From NCBI RefSeq assembly GCF_030817275.1, contig NZ_JAUSZD010000002.1, positions 3,782,001 to 3,846,000 on the forward strand: 64,000 nt of DNA, given 5' to 3'. The position numbers and the translations under genes were made by a program. Numbering within the stretch: position 1 is the stretch's first letter; every line of letters starts with the position of its first letter. This document shows, piece by piece, positions 61,501 through 64,000 of the stretch. The notes under the pieces were generated by a model. The model was given only the letters and a program-made list of their open reading frames with translations, made no database searches and had not been told where the DNA came from. The stretch is from Paenibacillus sp. V4I7 (GTDB lineage: Bacteria > Bacillota > Bacilli > Paenibacillales > NBRC-103111).

Positions 61501-61753
61501 CATCCGGACGTTCTTGACGAATGATTTGCGTAACAAATTCAAGCGTGATCGGTTCGATATATACTTTATCCGCCATGTTCGTATCCGTCATGATCGTTGC
61601 AGGGTTACTGTTGATCAGGATAACTTCCATGCCTTCTTCTTTAAGTGCTTGGCAAGCTTGCGTACCTGCATAGTCAAATTCCGCTGCCTGACCGATGACG
61701 ATAGGACCGGAACCGATAACGAGAATCTTTTTGAGTGTATTATTTTTTGGCAT
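58544..61753 (-). CDS. carB: carbamoyl-phosphate synthase, large subunit
   Basis: A 1069-residue enzyme with two ATP-grasp halves (each with GGTGGGI- or [12 protein letters not shown] loops), an oligomerisation part and a C-terminal MGS-like allosteric domain ([14 protein letters not shown]). It makes carbamoyl phosphate from ammonia, bicarbonate and two ATP. Start overlaps carA by 14 bases. Confidence 0.97.
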   Translation of the reverse strand: MPKNNTLKKILVIGSGPIVIGQAAEFDYAGTQACQALKEEGMEVILINSNPATIMTDTNMADKVYIEPITLEFVTQIIRQERPDGLLPTLGGQTGLNMAVELARAGVLESENVKLLGTQLTAIEKAEDRDLFRDLMRELEQPVPDSVIVTTVAQAVDFANEIGFPIIIRPAYTLGGTGGGICNTMEELTEIVASGIRYSPIGQCLVERSIAGMKEVEYEVMRDANDNCIVVCNMENFDPVGVHTGDSIVVAPSQTLSDREYQMLRSASLKIIRALNIEGGCNVQYALDPHSFQYYVIEVNPRVSRSSALASKATGYPIAKMAAKIAIGYTLDELVNPVTGQTYACFEPALDYIVSKIPRWPFDKFTAANRKLGTQMKATGEVMAIGRTFEESIHKAVRSLEIGVHRLFLKETDLIDQETLELRLQKPDDERLFLLAEAYRRGYTVEQLQKMTNIDWWFLNKLDGLIKYEKEIAASELTNELLFETKRKGFTDRAIAEIRTLAGCSTFTKEAEVRTHRLQQNIKPVYKMVDTCAAEFEASTPYYYSTYEQEDEVTETTKEKVVVLGSGPIRIGQGIEFDYSTVHAVWAIQAAGYEAVIINNNPETVSTDFNTSDRLYFEPLFFEDVMNVIERENPIGVIVQFGGQTAINLAAPLHKAGVRILGSDLESIDTAEDRKKFEALLSKLSIAQPPGGTVTSVDQAVGTAAKFGYPVIVRPSYVLGGRAMEIVYSDEELLSYMEYAVKINPEHPVLIDRYMLGKEVEVDAICDRETVLIPGIMEHVERAGVHSGDSIAVYPPQSVSDEIKQQIIDITTKIGLELNVVGLVNIQFVIHNDQVYVIEVNPRSSRTVPFLSKVTNIPMANVATRVIMGQKLADMGYQGGLWPEDKYVSVKVPVFSFAKLRRVDTTLGPEMKSTGEVMGRDINFAKALYKGLIGAGMKIPAAGSVVVTVADKDKDEAIEILKGFYRLGYKIIATGGTATAIEQAGLPVTTVHKLSEGSPNILDLIRSGDAQFVVNTLTKGKEPERDGFRIRREAVENGVVCMTSLDTVRALVNMLETINFSSRAMPIHV

Positions 61754-62912
61754 ATTGCAGTTCCTCCTTCACAGATGTCGATGCCGTGGAAGCTTTCCAC
61801 TGTGCAAGCATTTGCGCTTGGCGCGGCTGCTGTGGGTTATCGATTTTGTGCTGACGAATCAGCGAGATGAAATCATCGAACAAGTAGCTGGAGTCAAATG
61901 GCCCCGGTGCTGCCTCTGGGTGATATTGAACCGAGAAAGCAGGGTATTTCTTATGTTTCAAGCCTTCGATGGTGCGGTCATTATTGTTAATGTGCGTCAC
62001 TTCAAGGTCAGTTCCTTGGACGGATTCTTCCTTAACCGTGTAGCCATGGTTTTGCGATGTAATGTAGCAGCGTCCAGATACGAGGTCTTTAACCGGATGG
62101 TTACCGCCGCGGTGACCGAACTTCAGTTTATCCGTGTCTGCACCGCAAGCCAGTGCGAACAGCTGATGACCCAAGCAAATGCCGAAGAGCGGGATATCGC
62201 CGAGCAACCCTTTAATCATTTCGACAGCGTGAGGTACGTCTTTCGGATCCCCAGGGCCGTTAGACAGCAGCACGCCATCTGGCGCAAGGCGACGAATTTG
62301 TTCAGCCGTAGCATCTTGAGGAACAACGACAACGTCGCAGTCACGCTTGCTAAGATCACGGATGATTCCGCTTTTAGCACCATAATCAACGAGTACGATT
62401 CGTTCCTTGTGTCCAGGTGCGCCGAATACACTCTTCGTGGATACACGAGCGACTTGATCCGTCATTAGAGGTGTTCCTCTTAAGATTTCAGTCAGCTCAG
62501 CAATCGATTTATTAGATGTCGTCAAGAGGCTTTTCATAACCCCGTGATGACGGATTTTACGAGTTAACATGCGCGTATCGATGCCGCTGATCCCAACGAT
62601 GCCGTATTCTTTCAGCAGGCTGCCTAGCGTATATTGCGCTCTCCAGTTGCTAGGAATCTCTTCATGCTCACGAACGACAAAGCCATGAATGAAAGGACGT
62701 ACGGATTCAAAATCATCCCGAATCACACCGTAGTTCCCCACCAATGGATACGTCATTGTCACGATTTGACCGCAGTAGGAAGGATCGGAAAGCACCTCCT
62801 GATAACCTGTAATTCCTGTATTGAATACAACCTCGCCGACGGATTCACCTTCACTACCGAACGATTTCCCTGTAAAAAGAGTGCCGTCTTCCAGCAACAA
62901 TCTTGCCTGCAT
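61740..62912 (-). CDS. carA: carbamoyl-phosphate synthase, small (glutaminase) subunit
   Basis: A 390-residue class I glutamine amidotransferase. The nucleophile Cys is in [12 protein letters not shown] and the catalytic His and Glu are in [12 protein letters not shown]. It supplies ammonia to CarB. A hairpin (62938-62956, GCGGTTC/GAACCGC) and an ARG-box-like site lie upstream. Confidence 0.97.
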   Translation of the reverse strand: MQARLLLEDGTLFTGKSFGSEGESVGEVVFNTGITGYQEVLSDPSYCGQIVTMTYPLVGNYGVIRDDFESVRPFIHGFVVREHEEIPSNWRAQYTLGSLLKEYGIVGISGIDTRMLTRKIRHHGVMKSLLTTSNKSIAELTEILRGTPLMTDQVARVSTKSVFGAPGHKERIVLVDYGAKSGIIRDLSKRDCDVVVVPQDATAEQIRRLAPDGVLLSNGPGDPKDVPHAVEMIKGLLGDIPLFGICLGHQLFALACGADTDKLKFGHRGGNHPVKDLVSGRCYITSQNHGYTVKEESVQGTDLEVTHINNNDRTIEGLKHKKYPAFSVQYHPEAAPGPFDSSYLFDDFISLIRQHKIDNPQQPRQAQMLAQWKASTASTSVKEELQYAKK

Positions 62913-62937
62913 GTTCTTTCAACTCCTCGCTATTGTG

Positions 62938-62956
62938 GGCGGTTCTCACGAACCGC
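62938..62956 (-). other. hairpin in the pyrC-carA spacer
   Basis: GCGGTTCGTGAGAACCGC (minus strand) folds into a perfect 7-base stem with a 4-base loop and no T-run, so it is not a terminator; it may stabilise the carA message or mark a processing site. Confidence 0.5.
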
Positions 62957-62995
62957 AGATGTCATGCCTACAACTTCTATGTTCATTGCATAAGA

Positions 62996-63013
62996 CTTGC
63001 ATAAAAATTAATC
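62996..63013. promoter_or_regulatory. ARG-box-like operator before carA
   Basis: Minus strand GATTAATTTTTATGCAAG fits the ArgR/AhrC consensus (CATGAATAAAAATKCAAK) with W-rich middle and two mismatches. A second ATGCAA lies next to it. Suggests arginine-dependent control of carAB. Confidence 0.45.
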
Positions 63014-63100
63014 ATTCTGTATAAATATACACGATTTTTCGATCTGCGTATAGATCTTAATGCGGATTTCAGCTCGATTTCAACGCGATTTAAGAACGAT

Positions 63101-64000
63101 TTATGACCAAACCACTTTACCGGAAGCGATTGTAACAACTGGCCAACCTTGCAGCTTCCAGCCGATGAACGGCGTGTTTTTGCTGCGTGAAACGATCTCT
63201 TCTTTGACAACTTCGCGCTCTGTTTCCAAATCCACGATCGTGATATCCGCGGCACTGCCTACTTCTAGTGTTCCGTATGGAAGACCGAATACATCGGCAG
63301 GTTTTTTCGTCATACGATCTACAAGGAAACCTAATGACCATTTACCAGTAAGCACAAATTTCGTGTAAAGCAGAGAGAACGCGGTTTCGAAGCCAAGTAT
63401 GCCGAAAGGAGCCAGCATCATACCCTTCTCCTTCTCTTCTTCCGTGTGCGGCGCGTGATCCGTTACGATAATATCTATCGTGCCGTCTTCCAGACCTTCA
63501 ATGACAGCCTGCACATCCCGTGGTGTGCGCAGCGGCGGGTTCATCTTCCAGTTGGCGTCAAGCCCTGGAATGTCTTCATCTGAGAGCACGAGGTGATGCG
63601 GACATACCTCGGCAGTCACTTTAATGCCGAACTGCTTCGCATGGCGGATTAGACGAACCGACTGCTCGGTGCTTACGTGGCACACGTGATAGTGAACACC
63701 CGTCGCTTCGGCTAGCAGCACATCGCGACCCACATGAATTGCCTCGGACTCGTTCGGGATACCCTTCAGTCCGTTCTTCTTCGCGAACGCGCCTTCGCTT
63801 ACCGGCGCGCCGACCACAAGCGTGTCATCCTCGCAATGCGCGATGATTGGCATACCGATCGATGCTGCCAAAGCCATTGCATCTTTCATCATTTGCGCGT
63901 TTTGCACGCCGACACCGTCATCTGTGTAGCCGATGACGCCTGCTTCTTTCAGTGCAGCGAAATCGGTCAACTCGCGGCCGAGCTCGTTTTTCGTAATCGT
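63101..64000 (-). CDS. pyrC: dihydroorotase (partial, cut by the window edge)
   Basis: The last 299 codons of a class I dihydroorotase; the frame is open to base 64000, so the start lies outside. Zinc and active-site residues are seen in AHCED, YHVCHVSTEQS, VCPHHLVLSDED and IVTDHAPHTEEEK. It makes dihydroorotate. First gene of the operon inside this window. Confidence 0.96.
   Translation of the reverse strand, partial: TITKNELGRELTDFAALKEAGVIGYTDDGVGVQNAQMMKDAMALAASIGMPIIAHCEDDTLVVGAPVSEGAFAKKNGLKGIPNESEAIHVGRDVLLAEATGVHYHVCHVSTEQSVRLIRHAKQFGIKVTAEVCPHHLVLSDEDIPGLDANWKMNPPLRTPRDVQAVIEGLEDGTIDIIVTDHAPHTEEEKEKGMMLAPFGILGFETAFSLLYTKFVLTGKWSLGFLVDRMTKKPADVFGLPYGTLEVGSAADITIVDLETEREVVKEEIVSRSKNTPFIGWKLQGWPVVTIASGKVVWS

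Noticed and set aside
61695-62468. 257-codon plus-strand frame opposite carA
   Set aside because: carA is complete on the other strand with all catalytic motifs.
62938-62956. Terminator between pyrC and carA
   Set aside because: The hairpin has no T-run on either strand.

Overview
The window looks like chromosome of a low-to-moderate GC, endospore-forming Firmicute close to Paenibacillus. Evidence seen in the sequence: strong Shine-Dalgarno sites (GGAGG/AAGGAG) before nearly every gene, an alpha/beta small acid-soluble spore protein, SpeA, YuiD, YwnH, DUF1292, VanY/VanZ and SwrC-like proteins of Bacillus type, TTGACA/TATAAT-like promoters, and a pyrC-carA-carB-pyrF-pyrE operon. The genus call is inference from protein style; no search was run. 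I see no prophage, insertion sequence or CRISPR array.

Layout. 0.1-3.5 kb: a secreted repeat protein, then an ABC-2 exporter with its TetR regulator and two identical operator palindromes. 3.6-6.1 kb: two MFS transporters. 6.2-14.5 kb: arginine decarboxylase and a run of single-gene housekeeping or unknown units, including a GGDEF-histidine kinase fusion. 14.5-17.1 kb: a four-gene lipid-linked sugar cassette (GT2, DUF2304, small EmrE-like protein, ArnT/PMT-like transferase). 17.1-31.5 kb: many small or uncharacterised proteins (several under 60 codons), a Cu/Zn superoxide dismutase lipoprotein, a spore SASP, tRNA-Val, tRNA-Ile(CAT), tRNA-fMet, an NhaC antiporter, cupredoxin and stalk-domain secreted proteins, and a xylulokinase.

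31.6-51.3 kb is the most unusual part. On the minus strand lie a VanY carboxypeptidase, VanZ, a VanR-type regulator and its frameshifted sensor kinase. Next comes the deleted remnant of a second vanY whose leader is still recognisable, then a MacB-type ABC exporter operon (ATPase, adaptor, giant permease, second ATPase with an AbrB-like tail, solute-binding lipoprotein, large secreted protein). Last is an RND exporter operon (SwrC-like pump, adaptor lipoprotein) ending in a second large secreted protein related to the first. The shared vanY-type leader in front of the ABC operon suggests that one regulator controls both cell-wall trimming and export.

51.4-64 kb: a decayed acetyltransferase/nitroreductase wreck, an M20 peptidase, a YwnH-like acetyltransferase, RidA and DapA-like proteins with a divergent LysR regulator, a YjfB-like small protein behind a cyclic-di-GMP-I riboswitch, and the pyrimidine operon, which lacks pyrK-pyrD and has an ARG-box-like site before carA. 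pyrC runs off the right edge. The GGDEF protein and the riboswitch both point to cyclic-di-GMP signalling in this organism.
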